From Melioribacter sp. (GTDB lineage: Bacteria; Bacteroidota; Ignavibacteria; Ignavibacteriales; Melioribacteraceae), in the NCBI GenBank assembly GCA_023250955.1, contig JAHEZQ010000006.1, positions 124,001-188,000 of the forward strand: 64,000 bases of DNA, in the 5' to 3' direction. Below, piece after piece: positions 34,689 through 43,126 of this stretch. The position numbers and the translations under genes were made by a program. A model generated the notes under the pieces. It saw only the letters and a program-made list of their open reading frames with translations, searched no databases and had not been told where the DNA came from. Each line of letters starts with the position of its first letter. The first letter of the stretch is position 1.

Positions 34689-35375
34689 ATGAAAAAACAT
34701 TTAACTGTAATTATGATCTTATTTTTCGCTTCATTAACAATGGCGCAGGCAGTTGGCGGTAGTTTTATGCTTGGTTATCCGCAGGGCGATTTCAGAAAAA
34801 ATGTTGATCAGATGGGGTTCGGATTTCAAATTCAAGGAATGCTTTGGGAGCCGACACATGAAAAACCATTTTCAATTGGACTTGACGGAGGATATTTGAT
34901 TTACGGCCATACAAGCGAGCGAAGAGAATGGACCGGATTTCCCGGTGTATATTTAAATTTAACCAGAACAAATAGTATGGCAAATTTACATTTGGTGCTT
35001 CAAGTAAGTCCTTTCTTCGGTACTGTTCGTCCATATATTGAGGGATTATTTGGCGGCTCGTATATCTTTACAACTTCCGAAGTTAAAAACGAAAACGGAA
35101 ATCAGCAGATTGCATCAACAACAAATTATGATGACTTTACTTGGAATTATGGCGGCGGCGGCGGCATTCTTTTCAAATTAGCAGATAATCTTGATAAGGT
35201 TAGTGCTTTATATCTTGACATAAAAGCACGATACTTATTCGGAACAGAAGCAAGTTATCTTACAGAACAAAGCATTACAGTAAATAATCTAGGTCAAACT
35301 ATTTACAATGCAAAAAAATCGAAGACTGATTTTTTCACATTTCATATTGGTGTTGTTGCTTATTTCGGTTTATGA
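34689..35375 (+). CDS. Outer membrane beta-barrel protein
   Basis: A 228-residue protein with a signal peptide (1-20, ending TMAQA) and an eight-strand-like barrel pattern: GGSFMLGYPQGDF, FSIGLDGGYLIYG, RPYIEGLFGGSYIFTTS, ALYLDIKARYLFGTEA, and a C-terminal strand FHIGVVAYFGL. It resembles the OMP_b-brl/OmpA-like barrels without a peptidoglycan domain. The specific role is unknown. It has its own promoter candidate and precedes fba by 56 bases. Confidence 0.75.
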   Translation: MKKHLTVIMILFFASLTMAQAVGGSFMLGYPQGDFRKNVDQMGFGFQIQGMLWEPTHEKPFSIGLDGGYLIYGHTSERREWTGFPGVYLNLTRTNSMANLHLVLQVSPFFGTVRPYIEGLFGGSYIFTTSEVKNENGNQQIASTTNYDDFTWNYGGGGGILFKLADNLDKVSALYLDIKARYLFGTEASYLTEQSITVNNLGQTIYNAKKSKTDFFTFHIGVVAYFGL

Positions 35376-35431
35376 GATAAAATTTATTCAGAGAACCATA
35401 ACGATTTTCATTTATTAGAAAGGCAAGAATC

Positions 35432-36424
35432 ATGACTACATACAAAGAATTAGGATTAGTTAATTCAAAAGAACTTTTTCAAAAAGCTGTAAAAGGCGGA
35501 TACGCAATTCCAGCTTTTAATTTTAATAATCTAGAACAACTTCAGGCTATAATTGGAGCGTGTGTTGAAACAAAATCTCCGGTTATACTTCAAGTATCCA
35601 GCGGAGCGCGTAAATATGCCAATCAAACTCTTTTAAAACATTTGGCAAAAGGTGCTGTAGATTATGCGCATGAATTAGGATTCGACATTCCAATAGTTCT
35701 TCATCTCGATCACGGCGATACACTTGAACTCTGCAAATCATGTGTTGAATCCGGATTTTCTTCAGTAATGATTGATGGCTCTCATCACCCGTACGAAAAA
35801 AATGTTGAAGTAACACGCCAGGTGGTTGAGTATGCTCATAAATATGATGTAAGTGTTGAAGGTGAACTCGGAGTTCTAGCCGGTATTGAAGATGAAGTAT
35901 CAAGTGCAGTAACTCATTACACTAAACCGGAAGAAGTAGAAGACTTTGTTAAAAAAACCGGTGTTGATTCTCTCGCAATATCCATTGGAACATCTCACGG
36001 TGCGAATAAATTTACTCCTGCGCAATGCACAAGAAATGCAGATGGCGTTCTCATCCCACCGCCGCTTCGTTTTGATATTCTTGAAGAGTGCGAGAAAAGA
36101 ATTCCCGGATTTCCGATTGTATTGCACGGTGCATCATCGGTTCCGTCTGATTTGGTGAAAATTATAAATAGCAATGGCGGTAAGTTAAAAGATGCTGTTG
36201 GAATTCCTGAAGAACAATTACGCCGTGCTGCTGCCTCTGCAGTATGCAAAGTAAATATTGATTCTGACGGAAGATTGGCTATGACTGCCGCAATCCGCAA
36301 GGTTTTTACAGATAGCCCTGCAGAATTTGACCCTCGCAAATATCTTGGCCCTGCACGCGATTCATTGAAAGAATTGTACAAACATAAAATTGTAAATGTG
36401 CTTGGAAGTGCAAATAGAGCATAA
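35432..36424 (+). CDS. fba: Class II fructose-bisphosphate aldolase
   Basis: Zinc-dependent aldolase cleaving fructose 1,6-bisphosphate to dihydroxyacetone phosphate and glyceraldehyde 3-phosphate in glycolysis and the reverse. The 330-residue protein has AIPAFNFNNLEQLQ, the zinc and catalytic motif LHLDHGDT near residue 90, SVMIDGSHHPYEKNV, VEGELGVLAGIED, ISIGTSHGANKF near residue 187 and VLHGASSVP near residue 232. The longer form with a C-terminal PRKYLGPARDSLKELY helix matches bacterial type B enzymes. AAGGC before the ATG serves as ribosome site. Confidence 0.95.
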   Translation: MTTYKELGLVNSKELFQKAVKGGYAIPAFNFNNLEQLQAIIGACVETKSPVILQVSSGARKYANQTLLKHLAKGAVDYAHELGFDIPIVLHLDHGDTLELCKSCVESGFSSVMIDGSHHPYEKNVEVTRQVVEYAHKYDVSVEGELGVLAGIEDEVSSAVTHYTKPEEVEDFVKKTGVDSLAISIGTSHGANKFTPAQCTRNADGVLIPPPLRFDILEECEKRIPGFPIVLHGASSVPSDLVKIINSNGGKLKDAVGIPEEQLRRAAASAVCKVNIDSDGRLAMTAAIRKVFTDSPAEFDPRKYLGPARDSLKELYKHKIVNVLGSANRA

Positions 36425-36447
36425 ATACAAATCCATTTAACAAATAC

Positions 36448-36488
36448 GCCCCGCGATCTCGAGCAAAGTCGAGAGACGGGGCTTTTTT
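36448..36488 (+). terminator. Rho-independent terminator after fba
   Basis: GCCCCG (36448-36453) and CGGGGC (36477-36482), with inner TCTCGA and TCGAGAGA able to pair, followed by six T. Shares its ATCTCGAG core and GAGA(.)CGGGG end with the terminator at 1803. Confidence 0.9.
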
Positions 36489-36563
36489 AAAATCCTTAAA
36501 AATATTTCTTGCCAAAAGAAATTTATTCATTTATTATAAGTTTACAACCAACCTTACTATATC

Positions 36564-37325
36564 ATGAATGAAATAAAATTAAAGACCGAAGAGTTCTACG
36601 AGAACAAATATCAGCTAGAAAACGAGCCGTGGGAATACAGCAAAAAGGCTGTTGAACTACTTCGTCATGAATTTATAGTTAATCTTGTGGGAAGTTTTAA
36701 TAAAAATTATTTAAGAATTCTTGATACCGGATGCGGCAAAGGTCAATTAACATTTCAGTTGGATGGTAAGAGTAAACAAATTTTTGGAATCGATGTTTCG
36801 GAAACAGCACTTTCTAAAGCAAGATTAAAACTTCAATTCAACGACACGAATTTCAAAAGCGAATATCTTTTTACAAAGGATAGTATCACTTCAACTTCTT
36901 TTCCGGATAATTATTTCGATTTAATCTTATTGAGCGACGGAATAAATGAATGGTTTGATGATGAAAAGAAAAAAAATGATGTATTAAAAGAAACATTTAG
37001 AATATTGAACACTGGCGGATTTGCAATCATAAGCGACTATCAAAAAGCAAAAAATTTTGATAATTATATTAAAACCGTTAGCTCAAGTCCTTTAAGGATT
37101 ATAAAGACTATTTATTTTTATGATAGATTATGTTATCAATTTTACTCATGGTTTAAGGCGGTTGAAAAGAATTTCATAATTCAAGGTTTATTTAGAAGTA
37201 GAATTCTTGCAAAAACTCTGATTAAAATTTCGTCGCTATTCGGCAGAAAGGGAGCCAAACACTTATTTGTTGTCGCCATTAAAAGTTTGTTAGTGTTAGC
37301 AAATATTTGCTTTGATGCTATTTAA
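36564..37325 (+). CDS. Class I SAM-dependent methyltransferase
   Basis: A 253-residue methyltransferase with motif I ILDTGCGKGQLTFQL near residue 50, the acidic residue in IFGIDVSETAL, and motif IV-like YFDLILLSDGINEWFDDE near residue 115. The last 90 residues are basic and hydrophobic (IIKTIYFYDRLCYQFYSWF) and may dock on a membrane or bind a lipid or quinone-like substrate. The substrate is unknown. Neither neighbour suggests one. Confidence 0.85.
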   Translation: MNEIKLKTEEFYENKYQLENEPWEYSKKAVELLRHEFIVNLVGSFNKNYLRILDTGCGKGQLTFQLDGKSKQIFGIDVSETALSKARLKLQFNDTNFKSEYLFTKDSITSTSFPDNYFDLILLSDGINEWFDDEKKKNDVLKETFRILNTGGFAIISDYQKAKNFDNYIKTVSSSPLRIIKTIYFYDRLCYQFYSWFKAVEKNFIIQGLFRSRILAKTLIKISSLFGRKGAKHLFVVAIKSLLVLANICFDAI

Positions 37326-37416
37326 TTATAACTATTCGCTTATAGAAACGACTAAATAATTGAAGCTTGATTCAAGATTAAAATTCGAGTATAATTTGAT
37401 CAGAATTTCATATAAG

Positions 37417-37746
37417 ATGAAAACGGAACGTATTAAATCCATATTGAAAATTGTTGAATTGGAAGCTGTACTTTGGTTTGCCGGATTAGTTTATTTACTA
37501 ACGATCAATCCATATCAAGTTCAGCAATTTTCGTTTTGTCCTTTTCATAATCTTGGAATAACATTTTGCCCAGGTTGTGGTTTAGGCCGGTCAATATCAT
37601 TTTTTTATCATGGTGATTTTTTCTATTCACTTCAAACACACCCTCTTGGAATAATTGCATTTATACTTATCTCTGTTCGCATAATAAAGCTTTCACATAA
37701 AATGTATCACAACTATCACAAAACTAAAGAGGTTATTTATGGCTAA
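37417..37746 (+). CDS. DUF2752 family membrane protein
   Basis: A 109-residue protein with two hydrophobic segments and the DUF2752 cysteine motif GITFCPGCGLGRSISF near residue 48 (usual form CPxCGxTR), preceded by FSFCPFHNLG. The function is not known; the cysteines could bind metal. I chose the ATG at 37417 because the longer frame begins at a TTG without a ribosome site. It overlaps the following TM2-domain gene by eight bases; such DUF2752/TM2 pairings suggest the two act together in the membrane. Confidence 0.8.
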   Translation: MKTERIKSILKIVELEAVLWFAGLVYLLTINPYQVQQFSFCPFHNLGITFCPGCGLGRSISFFYHGDFFYSLQTHPLGIIAFILISVRIIKLSHKMYHNYHKTKEVIYG

Positions 37747-38089
37747 TGTTTTAGAAATGTTACCAGAAATCATGGGTGAAGAACAAATGTACATATCCAG
37801 TTTATTTAAAAACATGGATGACAAACAAGCACAACAGTTTGCTAACATCTATCGTACACGGAGAAAAGATCCTCAAACAATTTTGCTTGTAACCCTTGTA
37901 GGATTTCTTGGTATCTCCGGTATACAAAGATTTTTAACCGATCAAATCGGTATGGGAATTCTCTATTTACTTACCGGCGGTATCTGCATGATTGGGACAA
38001 TAATTGATTTGGTTAATCACAAAAAAATTGCTTTTGAGTATAATCAAAAACAGGCAAATCAAATTGCTGTGATGGCAAAGAATTTATAG
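37739..38089 (+). CDS. TM2-domain membrane protein
   Basis: A 116-residue protein. The N-terminal 45 residues are soluble and Gln/Asp-rich; residues 46-95 form two membrane helices joined by a short turn in the TM2 pattern (LVTLVGFLGISGIQRFLTD, then GMGILYLLTGGICMIGTIIDLV). A charged tail follows. TM2 proteins have no agreed function. The gene overlaps DUF2752 by eight bases. Confidence 0.82.
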   Translation: MANVLEMLPEIMGEEQMYISSLFKNMDDKQAQQFANIYRTRRKDPQTILLVTLVGFLGISGIQRFLTDQIGMGILYLLTGGICMIGTIIDLVNHKKIAFEYNQKQANQIAVMAKNL

Positions 38090-38097
38090 TTTATAAT

Positions 38098-38122
38098 AAA
38101 ATATTTTTTTAGAAAAATATTT
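38098..38122 (+). terminator. AT-only hairpin, possible weak terminator
   Basis: AAATATTTTT (38098-38107) and AAAAATATTT (38113-38122) form a ten-base stem of A/T pairs around TTTAG, directly after the TM2 gene. Its strength as a terminator is doubtful without G/C pairs. Confidence 0.4.
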
Positions 38123-38216
38123 CTAATTTTATCGCCGTTGGGCGTGTATATCTTTCTATAAATATTCATTGCCCAATGTATTTAATTGTTATTTCTATTT
38201 TCTAGGAGTAGTATTA

Positions 38217-38351
38217 ATGGCAGAACGTGAAAATGGAACCGTAAAATGGTTTAATGCTACAAAGGGCTACGGTTTTATCGAGCGAACTCAGGGCGGAGAT
38301 GTATTTGTACATTTCTCTTCCATCGTTCAAGAAGTGAAAGTTGTGAAATGA
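38217..38351 (+). CDS. Shortened cold-shock domain protein
   Basis: Nucleic-acid-binding cold-shock protein that ends after only 44 residues, where the family normally has 65-70. The start at 38217 follows TAGGAG. The first 35 residues are perfectly typical: [17 protein letters not shown] with RNP1 (KGYGFI) and DVFVHFSSI with RNP2. The chain then jumps to VQEVKVVK and stops, which looks like an internal deletion of the loop and strand 4 followed by loss of strand 5. It may be a pseudogene or a minimal functional form. A 127-base leader and a strong terminator flank it. In the leader TTGGGC (38138) could pair with GCCCAA (38171). Confidence 0.75.
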   Translation: MAERENGTVKWFNATKGYGFIERTQGGDVFVHFSSIVQEVKVVK

Positions 38352-38373
38352 TAAAATTATTATTTAGCAACAA

Positions 38374-38397
38374 AAAACCCCGCTTATGTGGGGTTTT
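38374..38397 (+). terminator. Rho-independent terminator after the cold-shock gene
   Basis: AAAACCCC (38374-38381) and GGGGTTTT (38390-38397) flank GCTTATGT. It can act on both strands and lies between convergent genes. Confidence 0.88.
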
Positions 38398-38425
38398 CAT
38401 TTTTAAATATATGGTTCAACATTTA

Positions 38426-39361
38426 TTAAAAAGTAACTGTTATACCAAATTTGATTGTCTCATAAGTTAACGGTGCTTCAGTTTCAAACGGCCAATTCAT
38501 TCTATCTTTCTTCAAAGTGAAGAATGCATAAGAAAGACCATTGTTCAAAAGAAAATCTACAATAGGAGTAGCATAAGGTGAAGAATCACTTACCTCATCA
38601 ATAAAATTACCCAACAAATGTTTAGCACTTTCTTCAATTATCATACTGCCAAGATGTTTCCAAACTAAATGACGCGGGAAAATAACAGCCGCTTCATAAC
38701 TTACATTAAATGAAACAGTCGAAGATACATCAAATTTAATTCCTCCTTCATTCACAGTTCCAAATCTGAAAGCGTCATGAAATCGGTTGAGAATTTCGGT
38801 GTCGTTAACCGCATCATCCAAACTCATAGGTGGATATGTCAACAAATAATATTGTGCGGGGTAACTAATCATGTCGAGTCGGGACCATACAAAACCACTG
38901 CTGTTATACGGCATTAAAGAAAAATTATTAAACTTGTAAGCATATCCTTCCCTCTTGGCAAAACCAAACCTCCATAAATTAGATTTCATTTCACCAATTA
39001 CCGTCGATGAAGATTTCAAATCAGTACTGAACTTAGAGCCAAAAAGATATTTTTCACTGAACTGAATAATATTTTCAGAATAGTATGTTGAACGTGAAGC
39101 GTAGCCGAGTTTTAATTCTAATAATCCGTTATCTGCAAAACTGCTTTTTAATTTTTTGTGATATGCTGTACCAAATCCGTAATTAATTTCTATAAATGGT
39201 TTGCCATGGAATTCCCAATGGAACCATTCATAATCTTTCCAGTTTAACCATTTTTCTTCATCCCATTTTTTATCGGTTGAATCTTTTCCGTCCTGGGCAA
39301 GCAGATTCATATTGGCAAATAGAATAATCGCTGCAGTAAATAAGAATATTTTACGCACCAT
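38426..39361 (-). CDS. Predicted outer membrane protein of unknown function
   Basis: A 311-residue protein with a signal peptide (1-22, ending NLLAQ), a short acidic/Trp-rich segment (KKWDEEKWLNWKDYEWFHWE) and then amphipathic strands (FIEINYGFGTAYHKKL, GLLELKLGYASRS, TVSFNVSYEAAVIF) ending in FGITVTF, an aromatic-terminal strand as in outer-membrane barrels. No named family is recognised. The ATG at 39361 has GGGAG at good spacing; one four codons earlier overlaps that site. It is read in the same direction as the lone response regulator upstream, 90 bases away. Confidence 0.65.
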   Translation of the reverse strand: MVRKIFLFTAAIILFANMNLLAQDGKDSTDKKWDEEKWLNWKDYEWFHWEFHGKPFIEINYGFGTAYHKKLKSSFADNGLLELKLGYASRSTYYSENIIQFSEKYLFGSKFSTDLKSSSTVIGEMKSNLWRFGFAKREGYAYKFNNFSLMPYNSSGFVWSRLDMISYPAQYYLLTYPPMSLDDAVNDTEILNRFHDAFRFGTVNEGGIKFDVSSTVSFNVSYEAAVIFPRHLVWKHLGSMIIEESAKHLLGNFIDEVSDSSPYATPIVDFLLNNGLSYAFFTLKKDRMNWPFETEAPLTYETIKFGITVTF

Positions 39362-39452
39362 ATAAACTCCCATAGATATTTTAACTTTAGACGAAATTCT
39401 ATTAAGAATTGTTACACAAAATTTTCAATAATATAATTATGAGAGCAAATCT

Positions 39453-39851
39453 TCAATCTACAGTAATTCCAGATTTTTGTTTAAGTGCAGTCAAGAGATT
39501 TTCTAGAAGAAAACTTCCCTGAGCAGGTTTAGTTATAAATATATCTATGCCGGCTTGATAGGCATTATCTCTATCTCTTTGAAATGCATGTGCAGAAAGG
39601 CCTACGATTGGGATATTTTTATATTTCTCTTGAGAGCGTAGTTCTTTTGTGAGTTGAAGTCCATCTTTTGCCCCGCGAAGCGATATATCCATCAAAATTA
39701 TATCATACTCATTTTCATTAAGTCTTTCATAGAATGACTCTGCTGAGTCACAAACTCCTAATTCAAAATTTCTTTTAAGAAAAATACGGAGGAATTTTTG
39801 ATTTTCTAAATCATCTTCTACAACTAGTAGTCTGGGTTTCTTATTATCCAA
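39453..39851 (-). CDS. Single-domain response regulator (receiver only), lone gene
   Basis: A 132-residue receiver domain with acidic pocket VVEDDLENQKFL, phospho-Asp in ILMDISLRG near residue 57, Ser/Thr position in GLSAHAF and Lys in FITKPAQ. It is closely similar through its whole length to the regulator at 1360-1797 (shared EDD.ENQKFL, CDS.ESFY, LMDIS..G.KDGL.LT.EL). No kinase gene is adjacent, so it may share the PAS kinase at the start of the window or serve a distant one. It lies between carB and an outer-membrane protein gene without obvious relation. Confidence 0.9.
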   Translation of the reverse strand: MDNKKPRLLVVEDDLENQKFLRIFLKRNFELGVCDSAESFYERLNENEYDIILMDISLRGAKDGLQLTKELRSQEKYKNIPIVGLSAHAFQRDRDNAYQAGIDIFITKPAQGSFLLENLLTALKQKSGITVD

Positions 39852-39937
39852 GATTATTACCCTTTTCTGTTTTTATTTCTAACTACATGAGTAAAATAAG
39901 TATTTAAATTCTCATAAGAAATACAAACTATTTGAAC

Positions 39938-42900
39938 TTAATATTCATCCCAACTTTTTGCTTCAAGATTTAGCGGATCTTTGTTTGTTAATGCTTCTGC
40001 CAAGCGCATTGCAAGCTGGCGATTTGTAATTAGCGGAATTTTATAATCTACTGCGGTACGTCGAATGATGTAATCGTTGGTTAGTTCTTCTTCCTGGAAA
40101 TTTTTAGGAATGTTTATTACAAGATCTATTTCCCCGGATTTAATATAATCTGCTGCATTACGGGTTTTACTGTTGAGAGGCCATTCCAAAGTTTCTACGG
40201 GAATTCCGTTCGCATTCATAAACTTAGATGTTCCCTGTGTTCCGTAAAATTTTATTCCAAGTTTTACTAATTGCCTGGTTGGTTCAAGTAATTCGGATTT
40301 TGAAACGATCGAACCTGATGATATTAAAATTGATCGGATCGGGAATTTATATCCAACTGATGTAAGCGCTTTTAAAAATGCCTCATCAAAATCTTGACCC
40401 AGACATGCAACCTCTCCCGTTGAAGCCATTTCAACGCCAGTTGTAGGATCAGCTCCTTCAAGTCGGGTAAATGAAAATTCCGGTGCTTTTACTCCGACAT
40501 AATCGTAAGTCAAAGTTTGATCATCCCACTTTTCGACTTTTTTCCCAATTATAACTTTTGAAGCAACTTCTATAAAATTTTTCTTGAGTGTCTTCGATAC
40601 AAAAGGAAAACTTCGTGATGCACGTAAATTACATTCTATTACTTTTACCCTATTATCCTTTGCGATGAACTGAATATTAAACGGTCCATTGATATTTAGT
40701 TTCTTAGCAATGTCTGAAGAGATTTGTTTTATCTGTCTCATTGTTTCAAGATAAGTCCGTTGTGCCGGTAGGACCAAAGTTGCATCGCCGGAATGTACTC
40801 CCGCATTTTCAACATGTTCAGAGATTGCAGAGCAAACAATCTTTCCGTTTTGTGCAACCGCATCAAATTCTAATTCTTTTGCATTAACTAAAAATTTTGA
40901 TATCACTACCGGATGTTCGGGGGAAACATCAACTGCTTTTTGCAAGAACCCGGTTAATTCGAAATCACCGGTTGCTATTGCCATTGCAGCACCGCTTAGT
41001 ACATACGAAGGACGAACCAAAACCGGATAACCGACTTTGTTGGCAAACTGAAGTGCATCTTCTAATGTACTAAGCTTACTCCACACAGGTTGTTCAATTT
41101 CAAGTTCATCAAGCATAGAAGAGAATACGCTTCTATTCTCAGCCGCATCAATTGATTCCGGCGAAGTCCCGAGTATTTTAACCCCAATCTTATGAAGTTT
41201 GAGTGCAAGATTATTTGGAGTTTGTCCGCCCATTGAAACAACAACACCAAGCGGTTTTAATGCATCATAAATTTCCCAGATGGTTTCGGTTGTAAGTTCT
41301 TCAAAGAACAAAGCGTCAAACTCATCGTAATCAGTGCTAACAGTTTCCGGGTTACAATTTATCATTACAGTTTTGTAACCCATCTCACGTAACGTTTTTC
41401 CGGTAATAACACAACACCAATCAAATTCAACCGAGCTGCCGATTCTGTACGGACCTGATCCTAAAATGAAAACACTCTTTTTTAGTTTAAATTCGAAATC
41501 ATGAATGGAACAATTGTATGTGAGATATAAATAATTTGTCTTTGCAGGATATTCTGCAGCAAGTGTATCTATATGCTGAATGAACGGATGAACATTATTT
41601 TTCTCTCTGAGTTTATAAATATCATGTGCATCTTTCCCGATTACGTTTGCAATTTGACGGTCTGAAAATCCATGCTGCTTTGCTTCAATTAAAAGTTCTT
41701 TGGATAATTTTCCTTTTGTTACTGAAATCTTTTTTTCTATATCAACAATGTTTTGAATTTTATAAAGGAACCATTTATTAATGTGAGTAAGCGAATGAAC
41801 CCAATCAACGGAGTAGCCTTGTTTTAATGCTTGAACAACAGCAAACATTCTTTCTTCGGTTGGATTGCGCAGCGCTTCCTCTAATTCTTCAAACTCAACT
41901 TTTGTTCTACTTGCTGTTAATCCTTCAACACCAATATCCAGCATACGCATTGCTTTCTGGATTGCCTCTTCAAATTTTCTTCCGATCGCCATCACTTCGC
42001 CGACGGATTTCATAGAAGAACCGAGATTGCGTTTTACAAGACGGAATTTTTTCAAATCCCATCGCGGAACTTTAATTACTATGTAATCAAGTGCAGGTTC
42101 GAAAAATGCTTTGGTCGTTTTTGTGATTGAATTTGGCAATTCGTGCAGACCAAATCCGAGTGCAAGTTTTGCCGCAACAAATGCAAGAGGATAACCTGTT
42201 GCTTTCGATGCAAGAGCAGAACTTCTTGAAAGACGGGCATTAACTTCTATAACTCTATAATCTTGAGAGTTCGGATCAAGTGCATACTGAATATTGCACT
42301 CGCCGACAATGCCGAGATGGCGAATAGTTTTAATTGCAACCTCTCTCAACATATGAAATTCATTATTGGTAAGTGTTTGGCTTGGCGCAACTACAATACT
42401 TTCTCCGGTGTGAATACCCATCGGATCAATATTTTCCATATTACAAACAGTAATACAATTATCATATCGGTCTCGTACAACTTCATATTCAATCTCTTTC
42501 CAGCCTTCAAGATATTCTTCAACTAAAATTTGCGAAGAATAAGAGAGTGCTTTTGCCGCAAGCTTCTTAACTTCATTTTGATTTCTGCAGACACCAGAAC
42601 CTAATCCACCGAGAGCATAAGCGATTCTAATAATAACCGGAAAGCCGATTTGTTTTGCAAACTCAACAGCTTCATCAATACTTGTTACTGCTTTGCTCTG
42701 CGGAAATTTTATATTTATTTCGGAAAGCTTATTGCAGAATAGTTGCCTGTCTTCTGTATTTTCAATCGCGTCTATTTGAGTTCCCAGTACTTGGATTTTA
42801 TATTTTTTTAGAACTCCTTCTCTATGAAGAGCTAATCCGCAATTCAATGCTGTCTGTCCGCCAAATCCAAGTATAATTCCGTCAGGTCTTTCTTTAGCAA

Positions 42901-43126
42901 TAACTTTTTCAACATAGTTAGTATTGATCGGAAGAAGATAAACTTTATCAGCGAGGTAATCCGAAGTTTGAATTGTTGCAATATTTGGATTAATTAGAAC
43001 TGTATAGATTCCTTCTTCCTTTAATGCTTTGATTGCCTGAGAACCTGAATAATCAAATTCACCAGCTTCACCAATCTTTAATGCCGAACTTCCAATAATC
43101 AAAACTTTTTTAATTTTATGTTTCAC
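39938..43126 (-). CDS. carB: Carbamoyl-phosphate synthase large subunit
   Basis: Makes carbamoyl phosphate from bicarbonate, ammonia (from CarA) and two ATP, for pyrimidine and arginine synthesis. The 1062 residues have the full architecture: two homologous ATP-grasp halves (first beginning KKVLIIGSSALKIGEAGEFD, second VFILGSGPYRIGSSVEFDWC near residue 550) and a C-terminal MGS-like regulatory domain (about 930-1062, SGEIDLVINIPKNF). The unusual GSSALKIGEAGEFDYSGSQA start is normal for many Bacteroidota. Its start overlaps the carA stop by four bases. Confidence 0.97.
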   Translation of the reverse strand: MKHKIKKVLIIGSSALKIGEAGEFDYSGSQAIKALKEEGIYTVLINPNIATIQTSDYLADKVYLLPINTNYVEKVIAKERPDGIILGFGGQTALNCGLALHREGVLKKYKIQVLGTQIDAIENTEDRQLFCNKLSEINIKFPQSKAVTSIDEAVEFAKQIGFPVIIRIAYALGGLGSGVCRNQNEVKKLAAKALSYSSQILVEEYLEGWKEIEYEVVRDRYDNCITVCNMENIDPMGIHTGESIVVAPSQTLTNNEFHMLREVAIKTIRHLGIVGECNIQYALDPNSQDYRVIEVNARLSRSSALASKATGYPLAFVAAKLALGFGLHELPNSITKTTKAFFEPALDYIVIKVPRWDLKKFRLVKRNLGSSMKSVGEVMAIGRKFEEAIQKAMRMLDIGVEGLTASRTKVEFEELEEALRNPTEERMFAVVQALKQGYSVDWVHSLTHINKWFLYKIQNIVDIEKKISVTKGKLSKELLIEAKQHGFSDRQIANVIGKDAHDIYKLREKNNVHPFIQHIDTLAAEYPAKTNYLYLTYNCSIHDFEFKLKKSVFILGSGPYRIGSSVEFDWCCVITGKTLREMGYKTVMINCNPETVSTDYDEFDALFFEELTTETIWEIYDALKPLGVVVSMGGQTPNNLALKLHKIGVKILGTSPESIDAAENRSVFSSMLDELEIEQPVWSKLSTLEDALQFANKVGYPVLVRPSYVLSGAAMAIATGDFELTGFLQKAVDVSPEHPVVISKFLVNAKELEFDAVAQNGKIVCSAISEHVENAGVHSGDATLVLPAQRTYLETMRQIKQISSDIAKKLNINGPFNIQFIAKDNRVKVIECNLRASRSFPFVSKTLKKNFIEVASKVIIGKKVEKWDDQTLTYDYVGVKAPEFSFTRLEGADPTTGVEMASTGEVACLGQDFDEAFLKALTSVGYKFPIRSILISSGSIVSKSELLEPTRQLVKLGIKFYGTQGTSKFMNANGIPVETLEWPLNSKTRNAADYIKSGEIDLVINIPKNFQEEELTNDYIIRRTAVDYKIPLITNRQLAMRLAEALTNKDPLNLEAKSWDEY

